Below are positions 23,560 to 35,600 of a stretch of DNA of 64,000 nucleotides, one piece after another. The position numbers and the translations under genes are program-made. This DNA is from Lichenostomus cassidix (Eukaryota; Chordata; Aves; Passeriformes; Meliphagidae). The notes beneath the pieces are model-generated. The model was not told the DNA's origin. It saw only the letters and a list, made by a program, of their open reading frames with translations, and searched no databases. Within the stretch, counting starts at the first letter, position 1, and the number at the start of each line of letters is the position of its first letter. Location of the stretch: assembly GCA_008360975.2 (NCBI GenBank), contig CM039188.1, positions 29,725,944 to 29,789,943 of the forward strand, in the 5' to 3' direction.

Positions 23560-23764
23560 GACATGCCCTTCTCCCCATGAACCCCATGAGGATACAGGAC
23601 ATCCCCTTCTCCCCATGAACCCCATGAGGATACAGGACATCCCCTTCTCCCCATGAACCCCATGAGGATACAGGACATCCCCTTCTCCCCATGAACCCCA
23701 TGAGGATATAGGACATCCCCTTCTCCCCATGAACCCCATGAGGATACAGGACATCCCCTTCTCC
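23560..23764. repeat. 38-bp minisatellite (five full copies plus a partial)
   Basis: The unit begins GACATCCCCTTCTCCCCATG and ends ACCCCATGAGGATACAG. Copies start at 23560, 23598, 23636, 23674 and 23712, with a partial copy from 23750. Copies differ by only about one base each (GCCC in the first, TATAG in the fourth), so the array is young or homogenised. Because 38 is not a multiple of 3, three overlapping - strand frames stay open through it; none is likely to be a gene. Confidence 0.95.
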
Positions 23765-23876
23765 TCACAGCCCCTTCCTGCCGTGTTACCTCAGAGCTCC
23801 CACCAACCGTTCTATTGCTCTTAAAATAAGCAAATATGAGACCAAGGGCTTGGAGATGGACAACAGAATTAACAGT

Positions 23877-24640
23877 TGTTGCTGTTGAGCAGCTAGCAGA
23901 GTAATGAATGCATCGGTTCTCAGTGGTAAGAAGGAATGACCTTTATTGTTTTGATTTCATCACATTTATAGAGTTCTCAAAAGTTACCCAGATTGGTCAG
24001 TTAGAAGCCTTCCCCCAGGCCTGATTGGCCAGGCCTGCACTGCCCAAGTTCTGGGACACTGTTCCAAAACATCCAAACTTTATCTTTATTTACAAAACAC
24101 AAGAAAACCTCTCATGGGAAAAACTGTGCTAGCCACAAACAGTGAATAAAAGGGAATGTCATCTTTCCATCTGGATGTTTGGCGCTTTGTGGGATGAGAA
24201 GTCTGAGGGATGCAAAACACAAAAGGGTGGAAAATAGCAATCTCTTGTAAATCTAAACACTTTATATCTTCCTTTGCACCTGTTCTCACTTCTCCCTGTT
24301 GACCTGAGAACTGATGAGAAAAGTACTTGTGACAGAGCTGAGGAATTGCAAAACATATATCCTAGTTCTCATCACTTTACCAAAGATCACTTCAGGACTC
24401 TCTTTAACGGAACCTTTTCAGACTCAGTCTTGTCATAACACTTTTTTCTGTCAGCCTGAACATTCTTAATTTGGCTTAACCCTCCCTGCATCGTAATAAT
24501 TCCTGTCCAAGCTCCCCTTTTGCTTGGCTGTGCTGTGTCTGTCCTCCCCAGAGAGCAGCTGCCCCTGCCAGCTTTGTCACAGCACCCTGTTCCCAAGCAC
24601 TTCCAAGGACAGCACGCAGCTTAAGAACAGCTCTGGAGGG
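23877..24640 (-). mobile_element. Probable LTR (endogenous retrovirus, solo or fragment)
   Basis: On the - strand, two CCAAT boxes (24028-24024, 23996-23992), a TATAAA (23970-23965) and an AATAAA (23947-23942) lie within 90 bp. This compact promoter-plus-poly(A) layout is characteristic of retroviral U3/R. No gag, pol or env reading frame was seen beside it. The left edge is guessed from a TG at 23877; the right edge is uncertain. It could instead be an unrelated promoter. Confidence 0.42.
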
Positions 24641-27600
24641 TGATGATTCATGCACATAACAGAATTTGAACCCATTTTGTAAAGCAATGCTGTGTTTTTA
24701 TAGCAAATGTATAAAATTTAATGTTATATTTCCCAGAAGTTTGGTTTTATCTGTTGGAGGCAGATTATTTTTAGACCATTATAAAGGGACTGTACTGAAC
24801 TTGACTGCCCTATTTTCCATTTTTTGTTTTAGATTCAAAAGTGCTATGAAAGCTTCTAGCAGATGCAGTTTTATTCCATCCCCTTTAACTGAAAACCAGC
24901 CTCCTTTGTAAAGCATTTTTAGAAAAGTCAGTTATATAAATCCTGCAATTAATTTGAGAAATATCTAGAAAATTTCAGCTCAAGACAAAAAACAAACCTT
25001 CCAAAGTCCTTTGACAGCTGGTCCCATACTTCTACGATTGAAAATGTGATTGAGAATCTAGATGTCACATAAATGCCAGCTAGTATTGATTTTATTAATG
25101 ATGAAAACATTCACAGATTATTGCAACCACTCATACAGGAACCCAGAAAGCCTTGGGTGGCTCAACATCTTCAGCTGACAGCCAAAATAGAGAGGAGAGT
25201 TTGGAAGTTTTGTAACTGTTATACAAGATTTTGCAGAGCCTACAATTTTTTATTTATTTTAAAATCTGACCAACAGGGAAAAAAATAGTAGATGGTTATG
25301 TTTTTCCGTGTTGCAACTTACAAAAGTGTTTGGGAAGATAGACTGCAATTGGAGAGTATGCTAAAGGGTTTGAGGCTTTTTTTTTTTTCTGAAAAGTGAA
25401 TGCAGTTCTTAAGCTGGATGACACCGATATAGCAAAGTGAATGTGTTTCCAGACAGCACCCCGATTTTCCATTTGTCTTCCCTTCTCTTAATGGCATCTT
25501 TCCTCTACCTCTCCTCACAACTCCATATCAAAAGTTTATTGTGGTAGCGAAGAGCAGCAAAAAAAAAGTAATCTCTTCCCCACGTGGCTGTGCAATAAAG
25601 AGATTTGACAGAAGCAACATCATAGTATTTATGACTTTGATGCAAGCCAGCAGATTTTTTAGCAGCTAAGAGCGTTCCAGTTCAAGAAGCTGGATTCTTA
25701 TTGTCAGGGCTCAACATTTTCTATAAATCTAAAAGCATCAGACAAACAAAAGCATCAGAAAGTGCTACATGATTTCTCATGTCAGCTAAAATCCTGAGAA
25801 AATCAAGCTAACAGAGCAAAAGTCAGGAGCAGTGATAGACTTTATTCTGTGTGTGTAGCCCCTTGATTCCAGCCTTCTTTGGGCATTACTTTAGTCTGGA
25901 AAAAACCTGAACCCAACAACCAACCCACCTTTCAAGGGCTAATAAGAGGCTCTTTTCTAGTTGTTTTCAGTGCTTTGTAAAATCCCTTCTAAGTTTTGGG
26001 CAGTTGAAGTAACTGGACAATGATCTCCTAAACAGGGCAGTAGTAGAACTAAAACAAAAGTCACAGACCTGCGCTGTTAGCACCCCATCTTCCTTCCCAG
26101 TGGGACCTCTACTAAAATGTTAATTTTTTAAAATCACAAACCCCTTTTCACCCTTCCTGGGAGAGTTGCTTTCCCTGAGCCTCAGATCACTGGCTTGAAA
26201 GCAAATCATCAGAGTATCTAAAGCTTTGGTAGCTTACTTAAATTGAGTCATCGAGTCATACATCAAACAAAAAGGCTAATTACTGCCAAAATATAAACAA
26301 CAGCAGATCTCAGTAGAAAATAACTTACCCAGTTCTCAACTATTCTTGCTCTACACTGCCAATAAAAGTGCCCTCTACCTGTGACATTCACCCTGAAAAA
26401 TTTGATGGCAACACTTTCTGACCAGCGTTGTGCTTGTCTATAACTCGGCAGCTTTATGGCACAGGAAACTCAGATCATGACAAGATTTTTCACGATTATG
26501 AGCAGTAACTCGGCAGTGGAATTCTCCTTTATGGGCCCGTTCCCAGAACTGTCAAAAACATCTTCCAGCTCAAGCAGGACAGTTTTGATCACCCCCTTAA
26601 GTGGTTTAAAGAGTCCAATTTCTTTGTCAAGGTTCTCAGAGGAAGAAAGCAATTTCTCAAGGCACACAATATTAGTCCCCAGCCGATCGGTCACTGTTAT
26701 GAGACAAGCCTTGAGAGCCTGATGGCTGAGCTCTATTAACTGCTCACAAGATTGATAGCAGGGGAAGTTGCAAAGGAAACGTTAGATTTCCAATCAGTTT
26801 GACGATCTTTTGCACTTCTTGCAGTTCCATAGTGGAATAGATGCTGCTCAATAAACAGATATTTCATCAGAAACTATTTGTCATTTATGATTTTATAAAC
26901 AAAGCAAAAGGTAATTGCATCTACACAAGACAGGAAGCTTTTAATTCCCACTTAGTCTCAGCTCATGAATTTCTCTTCTGCTTAATCAGGAAATTAGAGC
27001 TGACTATGTAGCTACTACAGGCTATGCAGTCATTACACATTTATAATATTTAAGTAACACTGTTAACTTTTTCAGGGTAAGCTACTATTACTCTAGAGCA
27101 ATACCGTCCAGTCTTTCCATCTCCTAGAGAAGTTTGTTTCAAAGATTTCTTTGTATTAGAAAATTAGGAAAATGCAACCCAAATATCACAGGAAAGAGTC
27201 GTGCAGGCTCTTGCTAAACCCCTATTTTGTCAGTTTTCCATGTATCAGACACTAGAAGCTGACAATGCCTCAGCTCTTCCAAAGAAAAAATCAGTTGGAG
27301 CTAGAGGTATTTAGACTGCTGGGAAAGCAGTCAGCCTGCTGTTCCCAAAATGACTGACAGGTAAAAGCAGGAATTTTGGTACACTTTTAAGCCAAATCAG
27401 TTCTGGCCATGAGCACATGGTCAGACAGGTGGTCACTGACTGTGCTCCACATCCCAGCTCTTTTCCTCTTCCAAATGAATATTCCACAATCCTGCAGCCA
27501 CTGCCTGTGCCCACATAACCACACTCTGATCTTCACAGTGGTTTACTGCAGCTTTGTTTACATCTCTTTCCAAGTAATTAATTTTGCAGTTCATCTAATG

Positions 27601-29271
27601 AGTCCCTCAGTGTTTCTTTTGCTTTAATGAAAGTTGATTCCCTTACAGTAACAGCACAGCTGGCACATAAAAACAGAAGCCTTAAGCTGTCTGATGATGT
27701 AGATATCAGAGAGAACTCCTAAAATGTGCTATTATTAAAGACATGAGAATTACTTTGACATCTATTATTTATAAATTTATAAGAAAACCCAGAATCAAAG
27801 ATTAGAACTCAGTAAGACAGCCATCACATACTTAGCACTGCTTACCCTTAAGAGAAGACTTTGCTATTTCATTGCAAGCTTAGAAACACAAGACATTCAA
27901 ATTCTAGTAACAAAATTATTTTGACATGTCAGAAGCTCTTAAGATCAGACCAATGTTAATGAAAAATCTTGAAAAGCCCATTAGGGTCTAAAGTCAGCCA
28001 TTTCATAAAAGAAGGAAAATGATGCTCAGTTCTGAATGGTGGAAGCACTAGCAACAGAATGGTCATATTATTTCTCCTCCCCAAAAATGCTCTGCTTTCC
28101 CCAAGGACAAAAAGAAAGTTCACTAATTTTTTTTAATATTTCAATGCGTGTATCAGTTTTAAATCTGACATTCTATTTCAGAAGACCTAAGAAATAACAG
28201 TCCTATTTATATTGGAATAACTACTTACGTTTTTGTATTTGTAACTGCTCCTGGGTTACACTTTAAATGTAAATTAAAAGCTGTTTTACTGTAATCATGT
28301 GGTCCATTTTTCTGGATTCTGTGACATTTTAGTCTTTCACTGAAGCATAAACAGTTTTTAAACACTTCCCATCACCGCTGTAGCCTCATAAGGGCAGTTA
28401 CCTACTGCTCCAGTGGCAAAGAGATTAAAATAATATTTGGAATAGAATTCCTCTTTTACCCAACTTGTGTCTTCTTGTATTGAAGTCTCCACATTTTTTC
28501 CTGTTTGAGGAAAAAATGTGTATTTCACTCTCTTCCATTTCAGTCATTTATATTCCTCCTTCAAAATACCTTTCCAGTATATTTATAGCCCATTTCACTT
28601 TTGCCCTTATGGAGTCTCTCCCCACCTCAGTCCTGTGGCAGTATCTTTGACTTTGTCCATCACTGATCTGATGTACTAAAACTTAAAAGCAATTCACTTT
28701 TGTGATTTACAAGATACAACTGCAGAACTTCTCACTTTGTCAAGGTTATGAAGCATCTTAAATAATACTGCCTGGGTTGAGTGCTTCAATTTAGGTAATC
28801 TGCTTTTCTTAAAACTTTGCAGAGTACACTAGACATCACCAGTTGAATGAATTCAGATTTAAACTGAACATGAATGAAAACCAAATATTTCATGAGTGTT
28901 ACCATCATATGGCTACATTAAACCAGTACTAATCATGTCCCAGAATTGGTGTAAGAAATTTTTTTATTTTGGACACTGTACTTGTTATACAGATACCATG
29001 TCTGAAATTATTTGCAAGCTCACACTGCCTTAATTATTCATCCATGGTTCAGTTATAAAGGAATCTTCCTATATTCTTCAGCATATTTGATGGCCAAAGC
29101 AGAGTTCTGTAGTACTAAAATCCCTTGCAATGATTCATGTGAGCAAAACCTTTTTATCTCACAACGTCTTTTTTTATGTTATTCACTCTAACAATTTTCA
29201 GAGTTATGCATAGAAAAAAGGGTAAATGTAAAGCAAATTCTTCTATAAAACCTAAAAGTATTTTTCCTTTC
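24641..29271. other. Intergenic between HTR5B and DDX18
   Basis: Mostly AT-rich unique sequence. The only coding-like piece is the - strand segment at 26470-26830, listed separately. No RNA gene, CR1 copy or further exon was recognised. Confidence 0.6.
26470..26830 (-). pseudogene. Unidentified coding-like segment with a frameshift
   Basis: I do not recognise this sequence. One - strand frame is open from 26781 to a TGA at 26472-26470 (103 residues). It has a protein-like composition and leucine-rich helical pattern: it begins RFLCNFPCYQSCEQLIELSH and includes LEKLLSSSENLDKEIGLF and GVIKTVLLELEDVFDSSG. Directly upstream, a second frame shifted by one base starts at ATG 26830 (MELQEVQKIVKLIGNLTF) and stops at 26744. 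The two overlap, as expected if a single-base indel broke one reading frame. Alternatives are an exon of an unknown lineage-specific gene (the GTGAGCAG before TTAATAGAG could be an acceptor) or chance. No function is offered. Confidence 0.3.
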
Positions 29272-29277
29272 TTTAAT
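29272..29277 (-). terminator. Candidate ATTAAA poly(A) signal of DDX18
   Basis: TTTAAT on the + strand reads ATTAAA on the gene strand, about 257 nt past the DDX18 stop. A perfect AATAAA also exists further on (28968-28963). Which one is used cannot be told from the sequence. Confidence 0.35.
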
Positions 29278-29533
29278 AAAAATCTCTGTAGTATTACTGA
29301 CTTTAGGTAATTAAATGATCTTCTTCCTTACAACAAGTATGGCAAAATTATCTCGCCATATTCTCCTTTAGTCTCAGTTCCAACAAGTCTTCCTGAAGTG
29401 AAAAATAAAAGATGTTCCCAGAAAAAAAACATCCTTAAAGAGACCTAAAAATGTAAAAGGAGCTGTTTAAATTAGGAGTAACTTCCAGATGGTTTTGATC
29501 AAGGTAGGCTACTAGTCAAGTTAATGACTGCAA

Positions 29534-29676
29534 TTAACGAGAAAACTGCCGATTGTCAGATTTCTTGCTGATGTGTTTGAAGATTTTCGCTTTGTGGACG
29601 TTCTTTGATTTCTGGTAGCCAAATCCACCACCTCCACCTCTTTTCTGTAGTCTTCTGCCATGGTTGCTGTTCACAT
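29534..29676 (-). CDS. DDX18: DDX18 exon 14 with stop
   Basis: It codes residues 602-647, with the Has1-type [11 protein letters not shown], a basic tail ([17 protein letters not shown]) and NRQFSR-TAA (stop at 29536-29534). The acceptor ATTTTAG has a poor pyrimidine tract. Confidence 0.96.
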
Positions 29677-32600
29677 CTAAAATTTTATTGGTTAAAGAAT
29701 TTAAAAAGGAATTATTTGAAATATTGCATTTTGGAGTTTGTAAGGGTTATTGACTTGAGAAGAAATAACAGATTTACACAAAAGCTGAGCTGCCTAATTA
29801 CAGAGAAACCCAGAACTTTGTGCCTGTGGTTTTAAATCGTCCTCCAGCTGTCCAATTAAATTGTCCAAAGCACCACTGATTAAATTTTTGCAGTTATAAT
29901 ATTTGAAATGTTACATTTTTGTTGATAAACTACTGTTGGAGCATGATGCATTTCTAAGATTAATAGCTAAAATCCACCCCAACAACAAACCAGCAGAATT
30001 TGAGCTACCATAGGAATTCAGCAGGTTGCACTGAACATTTATAATGCAGAAATTCAGCTTTGAAACACTGAAGTAAAAGGATACTGAGGTCAACAAACGG
30101 AGGAACTTTAAAACCAAACGAAAGGCTGACTTTGGGCAGATCCAAGTTATTGACATCGTAGATCTGCTTCAGAGAATGAGAATCATAAGCTCTGATGTAA
30201 GCTTTGTATGCCTCCTGGGCTGACTTGTGAAGGAAGTAGTTCTTCTCTATCAGTTTTTCCAGCTGGTGAGGAGAAAAAAAAAGTTAGAGACACTGACAAT
30301 TATAGCTGTTAAAAGTCTATAAATTATATTCAAACATTATTTACTGTGAGTGGCAATGACATGCACTATGCACTGCAGCAAAACTGGCCTATGACACCAA
30401 AGTGCACATACAGGTATAAAAATTCTTTTATAAACAAGTAGAGGGACAGAAATGCCTGAAGCTGAATTATAGTACAAATAAAGCCTCAGCAGTATGAAAA
30501 TGTACAGAAATATTAAATTGGGCTGTCCCAAACAAGTTAATTAAGAAGTACAATACACCAGCAGCCACACCATGAAACCATGTGTATGAGAATTTCCAGC
30601 CTGACACCTAAACTGGGTGATTCCATGCAATTCTGTACATTCTGTACATAAAAGATTAAGTCTTATCTTTTATTGTGCAAATGCATTGTGAAATCAGCAG
30701 TATTAATTCTAAGCCAAAAATGCAGATACACCAATGTAGACTGAGGCATTTTATTTGATGTGGGCCAAGTTCCCAATGCTCATTAGATCCCAGTGTCTCA
30801 TTTGATGTTTAACATAAATTCAGCATACTAAAAATAAGCTACATTAGGTGTCATTTCTTCCTGATTGTGCTTGATTAGGAACCTCTCTCTGTAAGGACTG
30901 TCTTCACTGCTTCTTGTGTTTGCTATTTTAAATTCAAGTTACTGCAAAGAGCTCTTATCAAAAGAATGATTCACAGAAGTAATCAACAACAGAAATTCAC
31001 ATTTTCAGAATTATCTATGCTATTCCACTCAACTTTGTGCTCTGTAGCTATTTTTGTAACCCAGGGGCACAGAAGAGATTTAGCTGATACTGGGCTTTAT
31101 TAACACCAGCTAATTAAAAATACACATGGACTACACACTAAATTCCTAAACAAGCACATGTATTTTTGAGCTGCAGTCATTACAGACTGCACCATTCTCC
31201 ACGTAAATTATATTAAAGACATTCAAAGCAGTTGAAGTATAAAGCCATGCCATACCTGAGACTGGATGTCTGAAATTTTTGACCAAGAAAATTCGAATTC
31301 ACTTAGTGGTACCTTAAAAACAAAAGAAGAAATGAAATATCAAAATTATTTACACTGTGTAAATACAGTGACTGTGTTTAAGACCAAGGACAAATAGAAA
31401 ACAACCTGCTAGATAACAGATTTTTTTAATACCACAGCTGTATCTGCAAAGTGCCTTTACATCAATATGACAGTATTATCACTTCCTTTAAGCTAGAGTA
31501 ATAGAGACACTCAGTATGACACTGTTTTTTACCACTTCTGCTTTAGAAGTTAAACCACTTTAGTTACAAGCCACAAAACAAACCCATAAGGAGAGCAACC
31601 AAGAAACTCTGTGCAGTTCTATTAAAATTATTACCTTTAGAAGAAGGCTCTGCTTCTTTTGGAATTAAACAAAATTAAATGGATCTTTGGAAAAAAAAAC
31701 CCAAACAAAAAACTGGTTTTGCCTTTAAAAACCTGATGCACAGTAAAAAACCATAAATGTAGACATAAGTTTACCCTGGCTTGTTTTAGATAACGAAGGA
31801 AGCCCAGTTCTTCTGGCCGTAAAATGAGCAGAGCGTGTCCTCTACCATTGATTCCTCTGGCAGTCCTACCCACACGATGGATATATTCCTTTTGGAAAGA
31901 ATAACAAACAGCAAGGTCAGGCAGGCTTAATAATCAACAAAAAATACACCAAAGTGAACCTCAATATCATGTAATGCATCATTCATTATTCTGTAAGGCT
32001 TTTTCTTGGCACTGACACAAGGATGAGGGAAACCAAGTGCTGAAGGTGCAAAGCACCATCAGGCTGGGACAGAGCCCCTCAGTAAAGGACTTTATCTTTT
32101 ACTGAAGGAAAAGAATCTTAAGTCTACTGTAACTGAAAATTAAACCTTGATTTTGATGTATTTGTCAAAACTTCTGAGTTTTTTGAATTTCACTTGTTTA
32201 CAGTAGACATTTATTCAAATATTATCTTTAAACAAAAAGCAGATTTCAACTGGAAAAGCTCAGGGATACGTACGTAAACTCAGGCTCCTCTTGAGAAGTG
32301 TTTTGTTCCTTAGCTGGTTGAATTTTAATTTCACAGCACAAAGGACATTTTAAAAAGCAACTCTTAAAATGGGAACAAAGGTCTTGGTTAGGAGCAGCAT
32401 TTCCTAGGAGCTGGTGAAGGGAAGTGAAAGAAATCACTTGGATATGACCATGGCTGAATCCTGACCTCTGTCAAGCAGCAGTTTCAGCTTTTCTCTGCAA
32501 CTAAGTTTGCAGTCAGGGTTTGATTTCTTGCTGTGACACTTGTCCATTTCCTCAACTTACCTTGGGATCATCTGGAGGGTCATACTGGACAATCCAGTCA

Positions 32601-35600
32601 ACTTCAGGAATGTCCAGTCCTCTGGCAGCTACATCAGTGCACAGCAGTATTCCAGACTCTGCATTACAGAACTGGAAAAACGTTGTAGTACGTTTGGTCT
32701 GTTTTTGCTTGCCCTAAAAGGAAACAAACACATTGGGGATGAAATATCAACTAAAAAAATAATTTGAGACATTTTTTCCATCTTATACAGACCAAACAGG
32801 ACCACTTGGCAGTGAAGAAACAAAGAAAAAAATAAACAGCACAGGGCTACAAGAAGTGGCGTCTCCCAAAACATTAAAAATTGCATAAACATTTTTCTCA
32901 TGAGGACAACATAAATGTTGCAAATTCAGGAAAAGGACATTTGCAAGTCTAGTAATAGTAGACAGATTACAGGTTAAAAAAGCAAGCAACCAAGAAAACC
33001 CATACTTCAAACAGTTTTATCAAAGAATAGTGGAAAATTACCCCCCAAAATAAAAAAGGACATTTGTAGTTAGTTGTAACTGTTTCACAGACTTTCAGTC
33101 AATTGTCCTAAACTGTTCATTTTGTGGTTTTGACAAAAAGTTTACAATATTCATCCAAAAGGTAAGAATTGGCATAGTAAAACCAAACATCACCCTGGCC
33201 TTAGGAAAGTCACCAAACACTTCAGGGATCACTTGGGATTTCTCTGACAAGAGCTTTGCTCCACATGTCAAGTTTTAGTGCTTGTGAAAGGCAACCTCTC
33301 GTTAAAAACCACAAAGTTATGACACACAGAGCACAAATTAATATCAGTGTTCAGCCCTGGTTCAAGAAATAGCAAGTTTGATTACTGAAGTGTTATTACA
33401 TCATCTTTGCATTATCTCCTTCCTCCACAGATAAATCAAGACCATCATCAGTTTTGTGAGGAGGGTGTCTATTAAAAACCAGGCTGAAACAAACAAGGCA
33501 AATGTAGAGTCAGTAAGAGTTTACAGGTATTATCAGAATAATTAAAAATAAATCAATAATTACAATACTTACATGAATAGCCAAAACAGGTAGGTCAATA
33601 TAGTTGAGTAATTCATAGTGGTACTTCACTGACATACATGAAGAAAAAAATACCATCAGTTTCTTCTTCCGGTTCTTCTTGAGGAAAGTGAAGAGCAAAA
33701 GGAATCTTTTTTCAGATGGACACACTACATACCCCTGGAAAATTTTTAAACATTGTTAAATAAAAATAGCAAGGAGCAAACTTCTGTTTCAGTAATACAA
33801 TTGCACCAGGGAAGAGTTACTTTGTGAAAAAATCACACCAAATAGTTAAACAGTGAAATTAGTCTGAAGCACCCCAAGCAAAAACCACACAGGGCTTGGT
33901 GCGTTCACAGATCACACCCCTTCCCTTCTAACATTTGTGTCTTACCTGTTCAAGACCATCTACTGTTGCTGTCTCCTTGTTGTCATCAACCCCAACATAC
34001 AGTGGCTCTTTCTTCAGAGAGATCTTTGCCAGATCTTCAACCTTTCTGGTTTGTGTGGCAGAGAAAAGCATCGTCTGTCTGCGTTCTGGAAAAATATTTG
34101 AAAGACAGCCTCATTTTTTAAAGAATTCAAATAGCAAGTCTATAAAATCTCTAACTGCAAACTTCACCATGCAAGTCTAACTTTTTCAATTAAATTCTAA
34201 TTCTAACATAATGCTACTGACAAACAAATAGGTGTAGTGTATTTTGGGTTTTACACAATGTTTATTTCAGTTGTCCCCATCCCCCAAATCCTACCAGTTA
34301 TCAAAACACAGTGTTCTTTCTCTGTAAAAATGTTAATAATCATTTGAAATCCAACTTAGACACAAAGCAATGAATTAAATAGAGATCAACCTTCTAATTC
34401 CAACTATAACTGCAAGTTAGAAGACATTTTTCCTTCTATTTAAACCTTATTAGGAAATAATGAATTGAAGGAAATAAACAGGCAGAGAAAGATGAATGAG
34501 AAAATGCAGATGTTAAACTAAAAGGAGTTTATATGAAAATAATTATATCTCTAAAGAGCATATGAAAACTCTGTTCTTCAGATAAGTGCTGTTGAACAAG
34601 TAATATATACTAACTAGCAGAACAAAAGGACAAAGTAAGACAACCACTGTGAAGTTCATTTACAGAACTATAAAAATTAATGACTTCTCTTATAATAATT
34701 GAGTCAGAAGGAGACATAATGTTAGTCAAGTGATTCCTGGAAAGATAGTTTTTTTTTTCTTACTTGGTAAAAGTTTTATGATCTGTTTCATTTCTTCTTC
34801 AAATCCAACCTCCAAGATTCGATCTGCCTCATCAATTACCAAACACTGCAAGTTCTTGTACATGAAACCTGGGGTGTTCTAGAAGATTAACAAATTCACA
34901 GTCAGACAGGGGAAAAGGAGTTTTATTCCATTTTAATAACCAGATTAGACATCAATAATGTGTCTACCTGCATATGATCCAGCAGTCTTCCTGGTGTTGC
35001 TACAATGATGTTGATTCCATTTCCCAGCTTCTGTGCTTCTGCTGATCTGTTACTTCCCCCCATGATCAGACCATAGGTGTGAACATGATGGTTCATAAGT
35101 TCTTTAAGAACTCCGTAGGTTTGCATAGCCAGCTCTCGAGTAGGAGAAAGAATAATAACACCCGTTCCTAAAAAATACATCCATCAGACACGAGTCAGTT
35201 ACAGCTCATCCAACCCCCCAAATGGCTGCACTGCAGTAAAATTCAACTGTGAAATGAAGAGCCTTACCATTCCTAGGCATGAATTTCAGCTTGTAGATGA
35301 GCTCCACTGCAGGAATGAGAAATGCAAGTGTTTTTCCACTGCCTGTTTTTGCAGCTGCTAAAATATCCCTGTAAGTGGCAATGTTATAAAAGGAAGTAAT
35401 TAGTTAACCATGCAGACAAAAGAATAATCTCACTCTGATCAATGCTAACAATAATTGCTTAAAGAAAATCATTGGTGTTAGTACTTTGAGCTTGGTGGCA
35501 AATGCAGGTCACAGCAATCAATCTGTAAAAGGCTGGACTTCATAATCTTGGAGGTCTTTTCCAACCTTAATAATTCCATGATTTGATTCTATCATTCATG

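Noticed and set aside
23560..23764. Possible CRISPR-like array
   Set aside because: Repeats are directly adjacent with no unique spacers, and the genome is vertebrate.
23380..23768. Three overlapping - strand frames encoding a repeated SWGSWGEG-like peptide
   Set aside because: They are translations of the 38-bp minisatellite in three frames; the repeat length, not selection, keeps them open.
32246..32437. Cysteine-containing 63-residue - strand frame in a DDX18 intron
   Set aside because: It lies between exons 10 and 11, whose phases join perfectly without it, and it has no match to the DDX18 family.
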